Below, in pieces: positions 24,468 to 33,146 of a DNA stretch of 64,000 nucleotides. Source of the DNA: Halorubrum hochsteinianum (lineage in GTDB: Archaea > Halobacteriota > Halobacteria > Halobacteriales > Haloferacaceae); contig NZ_CP098415.1 in NCBI RefSeq assembly GCF_023702125.1, positions 1,674,001-1,738,000 of the forward strand, in the 5' to 3' direction. Position 1 is the stretch's first letter; each line of letters begins with the position of its first letter. Below the pieces are notes generated by a model that saw only the letters and a program-made list of their open reading frames with translations, did no database searches and was not told where the DNA came from. The translations under genes and the position numbers were made by a program.

Positions 24468-24668
24468 ATGAGCGACTACACGACGATCTCGCTGCGCAAG
24501 GAGTTCGTCGCGGACGTGGAGGAGCACATCGAAGACGAGCCGTTCGGCTCGGTCAAGGAGTTCGTGAAACACGTCGTCGTTCAGGAGATGGAGTCCGACG
24601 ACGAGATCAGCGAGGCCGAGGCCCGTCGGATCGGCCAGCGGCTCCGGGATCTGGGGTACGTGGAGTGA
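24468..24668 (+). CDS. Ribbon-helix-helix (CopG-type) DNA-binding protein
   Basis: 66 residues from the ATG at 24468 (MSDYTTISLRKEFVADVEEH). The TTISLRKEF strand followed by FGSVKEFVKHVVVQEM is the beta-ribbon and helix pair of CopG/Arc-type regulators; such proteins act as dimers. A GTG two codons upstream is an alternative start. The downstream small membrane protein gene begins 5 nt after the stop, so the two are probably one operon. No RelE- or VapC-type toxin is adjacent, so there is no evidence for a toxin-antitoxin pair. Confidence 0.82.
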   Translation: MSDYTTISLRKEFVADVEEHIEDEPFGSVKEFVKHVVVQEMESDDEISEAEARRIGQRLRDLGYVE

Positions 24669-24672
24669 CCCC

Positions 24673-24879
24673 ATGTCGGTCGAATCCCGCGCCGCGGTCC
24701 CCGACGCGGTCGACCGTGCCGATCTCCTGCTGCTCGCGTTCCCCCTCTGCTTCGCCGGCGTCTACGCCGCGCTGGCGGTGAACACCGGCGACGGGATCCC
24801 GCCGCTCGCGGGAGCTTCGGCGGTGTGTTGCCTGCTGATCGTCGACGGCGTCTTTCTCAATCCGCCCGTCGACGGCTGA
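24673..24879 (+). CDS. Small two-helix membrane protein of unknown function
   Basis: 68 residues starting MSVESRAAVPDAVDRADLLL. Two hydrophobic segments (LLLAFPLCFAGVYAALAV and LAGASAVCCLLIVDGVFL) flank a short NTGDGIPP loop. It lies immediately downstream of the CopG-like gene. I recognise the shape from small haloarchaeal membrane proteins of unknown function but no named family. Codon use matches the chromosome. Confidence 0.6.
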   Translation: MSVESRAAVPDAVDRADLLLLAFPLCFAGVYAALAVNTGDGIPPLAGASAVCCLLIVDGVFLNPPVDG

Positions 24880-24903
24880 CCGGGGCCCGCCGCTTTCCTC
24901 CGG

Positions 24904-25938
24904 TCACGCCCGCGGCTCCACGTCCATCGCCTCCGCGAGCAGCGCGTGCGAGTCGAGCGCGGCCTCGTGGTCCGGCACCGTGTGCTGGATCATCACCTCG
25001 TCGACGCCGACGCGGTCCGCGAGCTGTTCGAGCAGCCCCGATATCGTCTCCGGACTCCCGGAGATCGACCGCGGCCACTCGTCGGGGTCGAGCGTCGCCG
25101 GCGTCGGGTCGGGCGCGCCGCCCAGTTCGTCGACCGCCTCCTCGACGGTCGGGGTGTCGTCGCCGAGTTCGCCGCGCTGCATCCGGCGGAACGTCGCCTC
25201 CGCGGGCGCGCGCCGCCGGGCCGCCGCCGCGTCCGTCTCGGCGGCCACGGCGTTGACCGCGACCATCCCCCGCGGCTCGTCGAGCGTTCCGGGGCCGGCC
25301 TCCGGGTCGAACGACTCGCGGTAGGCCGCGAACGCGCGCTCCGCGAAGCCGGGGCGGATGAACCCCGCGAAGCAGTAGCGCAGGCCGAGCTCGCCGGCTA
25401 TCTCCCCGCTCGCCGGGCTGGAGCCGAGCACCCACGGAACCGGCGGGCCCTCGTCGGATCCCGGCACGGAGAGGTCGCCGTACGGGTGGTCGGCCGGGAA
25501 CGCATCGCGGAGGTGGTTCACCACGGCCGTGACCCGCTCGCGGTGGTCCTCGTTCGGGTTCTCGACGCGCCGGTCGGTGCCGAGCGCGCGGTCCGAGGCC
25601 GGCGAGCCGTTCGCGCGCCCCATGCCGAGGTCGACGCGGCCGGGGGCGAGCCCGTCGAGGACGCCGAACGACTCGGCCACCTTGAACGGGCTGTAGTGGT
25701 TGAGCAGCACGGCCCCGCTCCCGATCCGGATCGAGTCGGTCGCGCCCGCGAGCCGGCCCAGCAGCACCTCGGGCGTGGTGCCCGCGAGGCGGTCGCCCAT
25801 CCCGTGGTGCTCGGCGACCCAGAACCGCTCGTAGCCCAGCCGCTCTGCGTGGCGCGCGGCGTCGACGGTGTTCGCGAACGCGTCGGCGGCGGTGCCGCCG
25901 CGCGGCACCGGCGAGAGGTCGACGACTGAGAGGTCCAT
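24904..25938 (-). CDS. LLM-class flavin-dependent oxidoreductase
   Basis: 344 residues starting MDLSVVDLSPVPRGGTAADA. It has the hallmarks of the luciferase-like monooxygenase group: AERLGYERFWVAEHHGM near residue 45, IRIGSGAVLLNHYSPFKVAE, the LDGLAPGRVDLGMGRA segment and a C-terminal VDEVMIQHTVPD. It is a TIM barrel using reduced flavin; the substrate cannot be predicted from sequence. The start is the ATG at 25938; the longer frame runs into unrelated Arg-rich sequence. The structured repeat copy B lies just upstream. Confidence 0.92.
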   Translation of the reverse strand: MDLSVVDLSPVPRGGTAADAFANTVDAARHAERLGYERFWVAEHHGMGDRLAGTTPEVLLGRLAGATDSIRIGSGAVLLNHYSPFKVAESFGVLDGLAPGRVDLGMGRANGSPASDRALGTDRRVENPNEDHRERVTAVVNHLRDAFPADHPYGDLSVPGSDEGPPVPWVLGSSPASGEIAGELGLRYCFAGFIRPGFAERAFAAYRESFDPEAGPGTLDEPRGMVAVNAVAAETDAAAARRRAPAEATFRRMQRGELGDDTPTVEEAVDELGGAPDPTPATLDPDEWPRSISGSPETISGLLEQLADRVGVDEVMIQHTVPDHEAALDSHALLAEAMDVEPRA

Positions 25939-26020
25939 ACCCCCGGTCGGCGACCGCTCCGGGAAACGGTTTGGGTCCCGGTGGGACCGTGGCCGAGCGG
26001 AACCATGGGCCTCGTGCGGT

Positions 26021-26155
26021 GGCGCGCGCCTCCGAGGCCGCACCGCGGCCGAGGAGCGCGTGCGAGGGAGTCGGCGGCGACCATCGGGAGCCGCCGACGA
26101 GGCTGGGGAGGCCTGAGGTGCTGTGCGGAGCGGTTCGGGGCTGGGGCTTCGGTGG
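26021..26155 (+). repeat. Structured intergenic repeat, copy B (lacks hairpin P3)
   Basis: P1 spans 26022-26064 (GCGCGCGCCTC ... GCGGCCGAGGAGCGCGTGCG). P2 pairs GTCGGCGGC (26070-26078) with GCCGCCGAC (26090-26098). The conserved linker gaggctggggaggcctgagg follows. The sequence then jumps to ggggctggggcttcggtgg at 26137-26155, so the whole P3 hairpin and the ggactcgaagggg segment are missing. It lies between the LLM gene start and the rpl37e end. The 145 nt to 26300 after it hold no gene, only a second short gaggcttcggtggtcgcgag echo near 26196. Confidence 0.8.
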
Positions 26156-26300
26156 TCACAGTCGTGGCGAGATCAGCAGCGTACAGACGAGCGGCTGAGG
26201 CTTCGGTGGTCGCGAGGATTAACGATTTACGACTGACTACCACATCGTCGGAGCCGTCGCTCACCGGGTAAAAGCGAGAAGAAAGCGGAGAGAGCGCCGG

Positions 26301-26477
26301 TCAGTTGTCGCCGGTTTTCGACTGCCAGGCGTAATCGCGACGCGAGGCGGACTCCCCGAACCCGCAGGAGGAGCAGCGCTCCTTCTTGACGTGGTAGGAC
26401 TTCTCGCCGCAGCGTCGACACTTCACGTGGACCGTCTTGTTCTTCTTTCCCTGAGAGGGCGTACCTGCTCCGGTCAT
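26301..26477 (-). CDS. rpl37e: 50S ribosomal protein L37e
   Basis: 58 residues starting [20 protein letters not shown]. The zinc ribbon C20-x2-C23 and C35-x2-C38 ([26 protein letters not shown]) and the typical DYAWQSKT near the C-terminus identify L37e. It is short and easily missed by length cut-offs. Its ATG overlaps the stop of the upstream Lsm gene by 4 nt; an lsm-rpl37e operon is known in haloarchaea such as Haloferax. Confidence 0.97.
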   Translation of the reverse strand: MTGAGTPSQGKKNKTVHVKCRRCGEKSYHVKKERCSSCGFGESASRRDYAWQSKTGDN

Positions 26478-26716
26478 GCTTTGATGGTGACGACGTTATC
26501 GCCGCGTATAATCGTTGTGTCTTCGATCGCGACGGCGAACTCGCCGTCGAGGTCGCCGTCGACGCGGTCGTCCACGTCGGCCTCCGGCTCGATGACGACG
26601 TTCATGTGCTGGTCGTAGCCGCCCAGGATTCCGTAGTACGTCGTGCCGTCCTTCAGGTGAACCGTCACCGGCTCCTCCAGCGACGCTTCGAGCACGTCGA
26701 GGGGTCGTCCACTCAT
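26474..26716 (-). CDS. lsm: Sm-like archaeal RNA-binding protein (Lsm)
   Basis: 80 residues from the ATG at 26716 ([20 protein letters not shown]). The Sm1 motif ([27 protein letters not shown]) and Sm2 motif ([12 protein letters not shown]) are complete. The acidic loop between them ([14 protein letters not shown]) is longer than in bacterial Hfq. It forms a ring that binds U-rich RNA and small RNAs. It is co-transcribed with rpl37e from a TATA box at 26744-26753. Confidence 0.96.
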   Translation of the reverse strand: MSGRPLDVLEASLEEPVTVHLKDGTTYYGILGGYDQHMNVVIEPEADVDDRVDGDLDGEFAVAIEDTTIIRGDNVVTIKA

Positions 26717-26743
26717 TGTCCGTATCGCCGCCCCTCGCGGTAA

Positions 26744-26753
26744 TAAAAATACC
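26744..26753 (-). promoter_or_regulatory. TATA-like box of the lsm-rpl37e operon
   Basis: On the minus strand, tatttttatt lies 28-37 nt before the lsm ATG at 26716. It is the only A/T-rich stretch in this gap. Confidence 0.6.
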
Positions 26754-26793
26754 GGGACGCCGGCCGCGACGGGGGCGTTTGACGGGGCTCCGA

Positions 26794-28086
26794 TCACGTC
26801 AACCGCTCGCGGACAAACTCGGCCGCCGGCGGGACCGCGTCCGCGTACAGGTCGACGAACGCCAGTTCCGCCTGCGTCGCCCGCGGCGTGGCGTACCCCC
26901 GTTCGATCCGATCGCCGAGCAGTCCGATCGTCTCCAGGCTGGGACGGGCGAGTCGCGCCGCAAGCGGACCACCGTCGTCCGCCGCCTCGCGGACCGCCGC
27001 TTGCGCCCGTTCCGCCGCCGAACGGATCGACGCTTCCGAGGGGTCCTCCCGATGCCCGCCGTCGCGGATCTCGTCGACGGCCGCGCGAAACGCCCCGATC
27101 TCGGCCAGCCCGACGCCGGCCTCGGCCACGGCGGTAGCGTAGTCGTCGGCGTCGACCGCCCGCTCGACATCGTCGGTCGCCGACTCGACCCGCCGCTCGC
27201 CGGTGGCGAACAGCTCCTGTGCGACCGTCTCGCTCAGATCCTCGTCCCCCGGCGGCGTCTCTCCCCCGTGGCGCTCGCGGACGTCCGCGCGCGTGGCTAT
27301 CACCGACCGGTGTAGCTCTTCGGCGACCGCGAACAGGGACGCCCGCCGCGGGACCGCTTCGGCGCGTTCGGCGAGGTACGCGGCGCGGATCCCCTCGGCG
27401 TCGGTCACGGCCGCTCGCGCGCGCTCGACGCGAGCGAGGGCCTCTCCCACTCGGAACGGCTCGGCGATCGGATCGGCGGGATACGTCGTGCGAGGCCGGA
27501 GGTGTCTCTCACACTCCGCGAGCAGCGATTCGACCGGCTCGTACGCCAGCACGGCTTCGATCGGCGACTCGGCCCGGAACTCCAGACCGGCAGCGAGCGC
27601 TCCCCTGTCGTCGCGCACGGCGCGACGTTGAGCGACGACGTCCGAGCCGTCGTCGGTCCCCGTGGCCGCTCGGTACGCGCCCCACACCTCCGCGGCGTCC
27701 GCTCGCCGCCGTCGCCACGCGGAGAGCGCGTCGACGCGCCAGCCGTCGGGCGGGTCGCCGTCCGCGTTCCGGAGCGCGCGCTCGCGGTCGTCCGCGATCG
27801 ACGCGGCGACCGCGTCGTTAGGGACGTCGGGGTCAGCCGGAACGTCGTCGAGCAGGCGACGGATTCTCGTCTCGTGGGCGTCGGTCATCGACGCGGGAAC
27901 GGCCACGGGGAACGGCGATCCCGGCCAGTCGACCGGTCCGATGGCGTCCGACGAGATCGACGCGCGAGCGCCGCCACGCTCCTCCTCGCCGGTGAACGGG
28001 AGCCCCGAACAGCCCGCGATAGCCGCCGCGCCGGCCGCTCCGAGTCCCGCGAGGAACCGGCGGCGCGACCCCGATCGACGCGTCAT
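26794..28086 (-). CDS. Haloarchaeal lipoprotein of unknown function (Tat signal)
   Basis: 430 residues. The N-terminus has a twin-arginine motif (SRRRFLAGLG) followed by a lipobox ending AIAGC with Cys26 as the lipid-attachment residue, so it is exported folded and anchored outside the membrane. The mature part is almost entirely helical and rich in Ala, Glu and Arg (for example VFAVAEELHRSVIATRADVR-type helices), with no catalytic motif I can name. It overlaps the preceding lipoprotein gene by 4 nt, so the two are made together and may interact. Confidence 0.75.
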   Translation of the reverse strand: MTRRSGSRRRFLAGLGAAGAAAIAGCSGLPFTGEEERGGARASISSDAIGPVDWPGSPFPVAVPASMTDAHETRIRRLLDDVPADPDVPNDAVAASIADDRERALRNADGDPPDGWRVDALSAWRRRRADAAEVWGAYRAATGTDDGSDVVAQRRAVRDDRGALAAGLEFRAESPIEAVLAYEPVESLLAECERHLRPRTTYPADPIAEPFRVGEALARVERARAAVTDAEGIRAAYLAERAEAVPRRASLFAVAEELHRSVIATRADVRERHGGETPPGDEDLSETVAQELFATGERRVESATDDVERAVDADDYATAVAEAGVGLAEIGAFRAAVDEIRDGGHREDPSEASIRSAAERAQAAVREAADDGGPLAARLARPSLETIGLLGDRIERGYATPRATQAELAFVDLYADAVPPAAEFVRERLT

Positions 28087-28739
28087 GCGTCTTCACCCCC
28101 GCTCGGGTCCGTCGCGGAGGCGTTGAACACCCTCGGCCGTCTGGGTCTCGACTGACAGGAGTTGGACATCCCGCGCCCGGTCCCGGTCGACCGGTCGGCC
28201 GCGACCGGGAGCCGGATTGCGAATCCGATGGTGTGGATCGCGTCGGCGGCGCAGTCGATGTCCGCCGGACGATACGCCTCACAGAAGTAGGCGTGAGGGT
28301 GGAGATCGCCGTCCGCGAGCTCGTCGCGGTCGACGCGGACCGACTGTAGCCGGATCTCGCGGCACGCCTCGACGGGCATCGCGAGCAGGTACACGGACGC
28401 CGACCCGAAGTCGGTCTCCTCGCAGAACGACCGGAGCGATTCTCCCGCCGCCGTCTCCGCGAAGGTGAGTTCCGAGAGATCGCCGTCCGCGACCAACACG
28501 CGCCGCGCCCCGCGCCGCTGTCGCGCTCGCTCGTCGACCGACAGCGACGGGAGTTCGTCGGTCGCGGTGACCAACGCGCCCCCGGTCTCGTCGCGGGCCG
28601 TCTCCAGCTCGTAGTCGTCGATCGGTCGGTCTCTGCTCAGATAGCTTTTCGACGCCGTCTCGCTGCCGGCGCACCCGGCCAGGGCGGCGATCCCTGACGC
28701 GGCCGCGAGGAGGGCTCGGCGGCGGGGTATTTCTGCCAC
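28083..28739 (-). CDS. Haloarchaeal lipoprotein of unknown function, operon partner
   Basis: 218 residues. The leader IPRRRALLAAASGIAALAGC gives a Tat-type signal and a lipobox with Cys23. The mature protein contains a basic ARQRRGARRVLV segment, four further cysteines (FCEETDF, EACREI, YFCEAY, IDCAAD) that could form disulfides, and a beta-rich C-terminal half ending in an Arg-rich tail. It is upstream of and overlaps the larger lipoprotein gene. I do not recognise the family. Confidence 0.72.
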   Translation of the reverse strand: MAEIPRRRALLAAASGIAALAGCAGSETASKSYLSRDRPIDDYELETARDETGGALVTATDELPSLSVDERARQRRGARRVLVADGDLSELTFAETAAGESLRSFCEETDFGSASVYLLAMPVEACREIRLQSVRVDRDELADGDLHPHAYFCEAYRPADIDCAADAIHTIGFAIRLPVAADRSTGTGRGMSNSCQSRPRRPRVFNASATDPSGGEDA

Positions 28740-28790
28740 CGTCGGCGATTCAATCGAGAGCGTGAAACGCTTTGTGGGGTGGTCCCGCGA

Positions 28791-29366
28791 TCAGCCGCCG
28801 AGCGCCGACACCCCGAGCGCCGACCCCGCGACGAGCGCGACCGTCCACGCGGCGATGCCGACGCCCATCCAAGCGGCCACGTCGCGCGACCGACTCCCGG
28901 CGGCTAACGCGATCAGGGCGGCGAGGTGGACCCCGGTGAGGACCGGTGCGGCCAACGCCAGCCCGGGGAGTCCGTATCGGTCCCACACGCGGCGAGCCCA
29001 CTCTCGTCGGCGGCTCGGTTCCGACTCCTCCTCCTCCGCGTCGTCCCCGCGCCGCCGTGCCCGCCACCGCGCCGCGCGTCGGTGGAACGCGAGCAGCAGC
29101 CAGACGGAGCCGGCGTTGCCGACGAACGCGGTCACGCCGACGGCGACCGGGTCGAGACCGAGACCGACGGCGACCGGGATCACGACGAGGATCTCGATCC
29201 ACGGAAACGCCGCGAACAGCGCGACGAGGGCGTACTGGACGGGCCCGCCGGCGGCCGCGAGCGCGCCGCCGACGTCGCCGAAGACGGCCGAAACCGCGGC
29301 GTCGGGAATCCGGGCCGGTGCGGGGAGGGAACGCGCCGCGAGCGCGAACGCGGAGAGCGGGTCCAT
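28791..29366 (-). CDS. Small multidrug export-like membrane protein (Sm_multidrug_ex family)
   Basis: 191 residues starting MDPLSAFALAARSLPAPARI. It has four or five hydrophobic segments; the AAFPWIEILVVIPVAVGLGLDP segment and the later RYGLPGLALAAPVLTGVHLA segment match the archaeal/bacterial family known as small multidrug export proteins (PF06695). A charged Arg/Glu loop (RARRRGDDAEEEESEPSRRR) separates the two halves. The ATG at 29366 fits the family start. Transport activity is not established for most members. Confidence 0.75.
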   Translation of the reverse strand: MDPLSAFALAARSLPAPARIPDAAVSAVFGDVGGALAAAGGPVQYALVALFAAFPWIEILVVIPVAVGLGLDPVAVGVTAFVGNAGSVWLLLAFHRRAARWRARRRGDDAEEEESEPSRRREWARRVWDRYGLPGLALAAPVLTGVHLAALIALAAGSRSRDVAAWMGVGIAAWTVALVAGSALGVSALGG

Positions 29367-29701
29367 TGCCGGGACCGTTTCGCGGAGTGGCCCAAGTGCG
29401 TTGCGGGTTCGGCGCGGAGGATCCGACCGAGACGAGCGCGGTGAGATCCGGAATCGCGGTCCGGAAACACGGCGTGGGCGCTCTCCGAGGCGAGAGCGCC
29501 GAGACCGGCGACAGCGCGGCCGAACCCCGGTGTTTTTAAAGCGGGCGAGAGTACGCCGATGTACCACACTCCCGCGGGACACGGTGAGCCGACGTCGGCT
29601 CGGCCGTAGCGGGGCCTCAACGACGCAGTCGGACGCAGCGCTGACGGCTCCTTGCGGGGTTTCAGTGATGGACGCCACACGGCGTTCGACACGACAACAC
29701 C
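29367..29701 (+). promoter_or_regulatory. RNase J upstream region: TATA box, long leader and a 16-codon upstream ORF
   Basis: A TATA-like tgtttttaaa at 29531-29540 is 160 nt before the RNase J ATG, so the leader is unusually long for a haloarchaeon. An ATG at 29559, 19-28 nt downstream of that box and so in leaderless position, opens a 16-codon frame (MYHTPAGHGEPTSARP) ending at 29609. Nothing else is evident in the remaining 90 nt. No gene is seen in 29367-29530. Confidence 0.45.
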
Positions 29702-31054
29702 ATGGAAATCGAAATTGCGACACTCGGCGGTTACGAAGAGGTCGGTCGACAGATGACGGCGGTCCGGGCGGGCGAGGACATCGTCATCTTCGACATGGGC
29801 CTGAACCTCAGTAAGGTCCTCATCCACGACAACGTGGAGACCGAAAGCATGCACAGCCTCGACCTGATCGACATGGGAGCGATCCCGGACGATCGGGTGA
29901 TGAGCGAACTCGAGGGCGACGTGAAAGCGATCGTTCCCACCCACGGTCACCTCGACCACATCGCGGGGATCCCGAAGCTCGCCCACCGGTACGACGCGCC
30001 GATCGTCTCCGCGCCGTACACGATCGAACTGGTGCGCCAGCAGATCGAAGACGAGGGCAAGTTCCAGGTCGACAACGACCTCGTGAAGATGAAGCCGGGG
30101 GCCACGATGGCGATCGGCGACTCCGAACAGGTCGAGATGGAGTTCGTCAACGTCACGCACTCGATCATCGACGCGATCAACCCGGTCCTCCACACGCCCG
30201 AGGGGGCGATCGTCTACGGGCTCGACAAGCGACTGGACCACGACCCCGTCATCGGCGACCCGATCGACATGGAGCGGTTCCGCGAGATCGGCCGCCAGGA
30301 CGAGGGCGTCCTCGCGTACATCGAGGACTGTACGAACGCCGGCCAGAAGGGTCGGACCCCCTCGGAGTCGTACGCGAAGAAACACGTCGAGGACACGCTC
30401 AAATCGATGGAGGACTACACCGGTGGGATCATCGCCACGACGTTCTCCTCCCACATCGCCCGCGTGAAGACCCTCGTCGAGTACGCCCGCGAAATCGGCC
30501 GCCAGCCGGTCCTGCTCGGCCGCTCGATGGAGAAGTACTCTGGCACCGCGGAGCGGCTCGACTTCGTCGACTTCCAGGGCGACGTCGGCATGTACGGCCA
30601 CCGGAAGTCCGTCGACCGCGCGTTCAAGCGGATCATGAAGGAGGGGAAGGGCAACTTCCTCCCCATCGTGACGGGCCACCAGGGCGAGCCGCGCGCGATG
30701 CTCACCCGCATGGGCCGCGGCGAGACGCCGTACGAAATCGACGACGGCGACAAGGTCGTCTTCAGCGCGAGCGTCATCCCGGAGCCGACCAACGAGGGCC
30801 AGCGCTACCAGTCCGAACAGCTGCTCCGGATGCAGGGCGCGCGCCTCTACGACGACATCCACGTCTCCGGCCACCTCCGCGAGGAGGGCCACTACGAGAT
30901 GCTACAGGCACTCCAGCCCCAGCACCTCATCCCCGGCCACCAGACGCTCAAGGGCCGGTCGCCGTACGTCGACCTCGCGAAGTCGCAGGGGTACAAGCTC
31001 GGACGTGACGTCCACGTCACGCAGAACGGGTCCACCATCCAGCTCGTCGAATGA
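29702..31054 (+). CDS. rnj: Ribonuclease J (beta-CASP 5'-3' exoribonuclease)
   Basis: 450 residues starting [20 protein letters not shown]. The metallo-beta-lactamase motif HGHLDH is at residues 81-86 (H81, H83, D85, H86). The beta-CASP parts include [34 protein letters not shown] and the C-terminal [20 protein letters not shown]. It lacks the bacterial C-terminal domain, as archaeal RNase J does. The role is 5'-to-3' mRNA and rRNA trimming. Its stop overlaps the next gene (ATGA), so it is coupled to isoprenoid synthesis. Confidence 0.95.
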   Translation: MEIEIATLGGYEEVGRQMTAVRAGEDIVIFDMGLNLSKVLIHDNVETESMHSLDLIDMGAIPDDRVMSELEGDVKAIVPTHGHLDHIAGIPKLAHRYDAPIVSAPYTIELVRQQIEDEGKFQVDNDLVKMKPGATMAIGDSEQVEMEFVNVTHSIIDAINPVLHTPEGAIVYGLDKRLDHDPVIGDPIDMERFREIGRQDEGVLAYIEDCTNAGQKGRTPSESYAKKHVEDTLKSMEDYTGGIIATTFSSHIARVKTLVEYAREIGRQPVLLGRSMEKYSGTAERLDFVDFQGDVGMYGHRKSVDRAFKRIMKEGKGNFLPIVTGHQGEPRAMLTRMGRGETPYEIDDGDKVVFSASVIPEPTNEGQRYQSEQLLRMQGARLYDDIHVSGHLREEGHYEMLQALQPQHLIPGHQTLKGRSPYVDLAKSQGYKLGRDVHVTQNGSTIQLVE

Positions 31055-32097
31055 CGAGCGAGACGAAGGAGGCGCGGGTGCTCGACGCCATCCGCGAGCG
31101 GCGTGACCTCGTCAACGCCGCTATCGACGAGGAGCTGCCGGTCCAGGAGCCGGAGCGCCTGTACGAGGCGACCAGATACATCCTCGAAGCCGGCGGGAAG
31201 CGGCTCCGCCCGACGGTGACGACGCTGGCCGCGGAGGCGGTCACCGGCACCGAGCCGATGGGGGCCGACTTCCGCGCGTTCCCGTCGCTGTCCGGCGACG
31301 ACGTCGACGTGATGCGCGCCGCGGTCGCCATCGAGGTGATACAGTCGTTCACGCTGATCCACGACGACATCATGGACGAGGACGACCTCCGGCGGGGCGT
31401 CCCCGCCGTCCACGAGGCGTACGACGTCTCGACGGCGATCCTCGCTGGCGACACCCTCTACTCGAAGGCGTTCGAGTTCATGACGGAGACCGGCGCGGAC
31501 CCGCAGAACGGCCTCGAAGCCATGCGGATGCTCGCGTCGACCTGTACCGAGATCTGCGAGGGGCAGGCGCTCGACGTCGCCTTCGAGAACCGCGACGACA
31601 TCCTCCCCGAGGAGTACTTGGAGATGGTCGAACTGAAGACCGCGGTGCTGTACGGCGCGTCGGCCGCGACGCCCGCGCTCCTGCTCGGTGCCGACGAGGA
31701 GGTCGTCGACGCCCTCTACCAGTACGGCATCGACTCGGGGCGCGCGTTCCAGATCCAAGACGACGTGCTCGACCTGACGGTCCCCTCCGAGGAGCTGGGC
31801 AAGCAGCGCGGCTCCGACCTCGTCGAGGGGAAGGAGACGCTGATCACCCTCCACGCGCGCCAGCAGGGGGTCGACGTCGACGCCCTCGTCGACGCCGACA
31901 CGCCCGCCGAGGCGACCGAGGACGCCATCGACGAGGCGGTGGCGGCCCTAGAGGAGGTCGGCTCGATCGAGTACGCCCGCGAGACCGCGGAGGACCTCAC
32001 CGCGCGCTCGAAGGAACACCTCGAACTGCTCCCGGAGAGCGGCTCCCGGAGCCTGCTCGAAGACCTGGCGGACTACCTCATCGTCCGCGGCTACTGA
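31051..32097 (+). CDS. idsA: Polyprenyl (farnesyl/geranylgeranyl) diphosphate synthase
   Basis: 348 residues starting [20 protein letters not shown]. Both aspartate-rich motifs are present: the first in [15 protein letters not shown] and the second in [12 protein letters not shown], with EAGGKRLRP upstream and [10 protein letters not shown] downstream. The enzyme makes C15/C20 chains for archaeal ether lipids and carotenoids. The 4-nt overlap with RNase J is conserved in haloarchaea as far as I recall. Chain length cannot be fixed from sequence by eye. Confidence 0.95.
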   Translation: MTSETKEARVLDAIRERRDLVNAAIDEELPVQEPERLYEATRYILEAGGKRLRPTVTTLAAEAVTGTEPMGADFRAFPSLSGDDVDVMRAAVAIEVIQSFTLIHDDIMDEDDLRRGVPAVHEAYDVSTAILAGDTLYSKAFEFMTETGADPQNGLEAMRMLASTCTEICEGQALDVAFENRDDILPEEYLEMVELKTAVLYGASAATPALLLGADEEVVDALYQYGIDSGRAFQIQDDVLDLTVPSEELGKQRGSDLVEGKETLITLHARQQGVDVDALVDADTPAEATEDAIDEAVAALEEVGSIEYARETAEDLTARSKEHLELLPESGSRSLLEDLADYLIVRGY

Positions 32098-32175
32098 GGA
32101 GCCGTCGGCGGTCCGGAGCCGGCTCCGACCACCGCAACGGACACCGCTTTACCCCCGGACCGCGTTCGGTCGACC

Positions 32176-33090
32176 GTGTCACGGTACCGAGACGTCGCGC
32201 TGTTCTGCCTGCTCGCGTTGTTCTGGGGCGGATCGTTCGTCGCCATCGAAGTGGGTCTGGACTTCTACCCGCCGGTGTTGTACGCCGCGTACCGGTTCGA
32301 CGTGGCCGCGCTGGCGCTGATCTCGTACGTGCTGCTCACCGAGAGCGACCCGTTCCCGCGGAGCCGCGGCGATCTGGCCGCCATCGGCTTCAGCGGCGGG
32401 CTCTCGGTGGCCGCGAACAACAGCCTGCTGTTCGTCGGCCAGCAGTACACGACGAGCGGCATCGCCTCGATCACCTACAGCCTCGTCCCCATCGCGACCG
32501 TGGCGGTCGCGGCCGCGTGGATCGGCGGAGCGGACCTCGACGCCCGCGGCGCGGTCGGGGTCGTCCTGGCCTTCCTCGGCGTGGGGCTGGTCGCGCAGCC
32601 CGACCCGGCGAACCTCGGCGGGGGGGTCGCGGTCGGCGTCGGGCTGATCGCGATCGGCGTAGTCGCCGTCGCGGTCGGGAGCGTCGGCCTCCGGACCGTG
32701 GAGACGACGTTCTCCAGCGTCGCGCTCACGGGCTGGGCGATGGGGTTCGGCGCGCTCGCCATCCACGCGCTCAGCCTCGGCCTCGGCGAGGGACAGCGGC
32801 TCCCCGCCGCGGAACCGCGCGCGCTCGCCGCGCTCGCGTTCCTCGGGCTGCTCTCCTCCGCGGTCGCGTACACCATCTACTTCACGCTGCTCGACCGGCT
32901 CGGCCCCTTCGAGATCAACCTCGTCTCCTACGTCGTCCCGATCGTCGCGACCGTCGCGGGGGTCCTGCTGCTCGGCGAGTCGGTGACGGTGTTCACCCTC
33001 GCGGGCTTTACGGTCATCGTCCTTGGCTTCGCGCTCCTGAAGCGCCGCGAGATCGCCGACGCGGCCGCCGGAATCCGGTTCCGAGCGTAA
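32176..33090 (+). CDS. EamA/DMT-family transporter
   Basis: 304 residues from a GTG start (MSRYRDVALFCLLALFWGGS). It has ten hydrophobic helices in two EamA repeats: FWGGSFVAIEVGLDFYPPVL opens the first and SSAVAYTIYFTLLDRLGPFE lies in the second, with VVPIVATVAGVLLLGESVT typical of the family. It probably exports a metabolite or amino acid; the substrate is unknown. The stop codon lies in the A-run that acts as a terminator for the convergent operon. Confidence 0.92.
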   Translation: MSRYRDVALFCLLALFWGGSFVAIEVGLDFYPPVLYAAYRFDVAALALISYVLLTESDPFPRSRGDLAAIGFSGGLSVAANNSLLFVGQQYTTSGIASITYSLVPIATVAVAAAWIGGADLDARGAVGVVLAFLGVGLVAQPDPANLGGGVAVGVGLIAIGVVAVAVGSVGLRTVETTFSSVALTGWAMGFGALAIHALSLGLGEGQRLPAAEPRALAALAFLGLLSSAVAYTIYFTLLDRLGPFEINLVSYVVPIVATVAGVLLLGESVTVFTLAGFTVIVLGFALLKRREIADAAAGIRFRA

Positions 33091-33105
33091 AAAAAGGTGG
33101 AAAAG
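33089..33105 (-). terminator. T-rich terminator of the sppA-DUF4350 operon
   Basis: On the minus strand, downstream of the DUF4350 stop, the sequence reads TTTTCCACC then TTTTTTT (7 T, 33089-33095). Such T-tracts terminate archaeal transcription. The A-run overlaps the stop codon of the convergent EamA gene. Confidence 0.6.
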
Positions 33106-33146
33106 CGTGGAAGCGGCGCGGCCGCGCCGTCACCGATCGGCGCTCG

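Noticed and set aside
24468-24879. Toxin-antitoxin pair (CopG-like gene plus small downstream gene)
   Set aside because: The second product is a two-helix membrane protein without known toxin motifs; the order and spacing alone are not enough.
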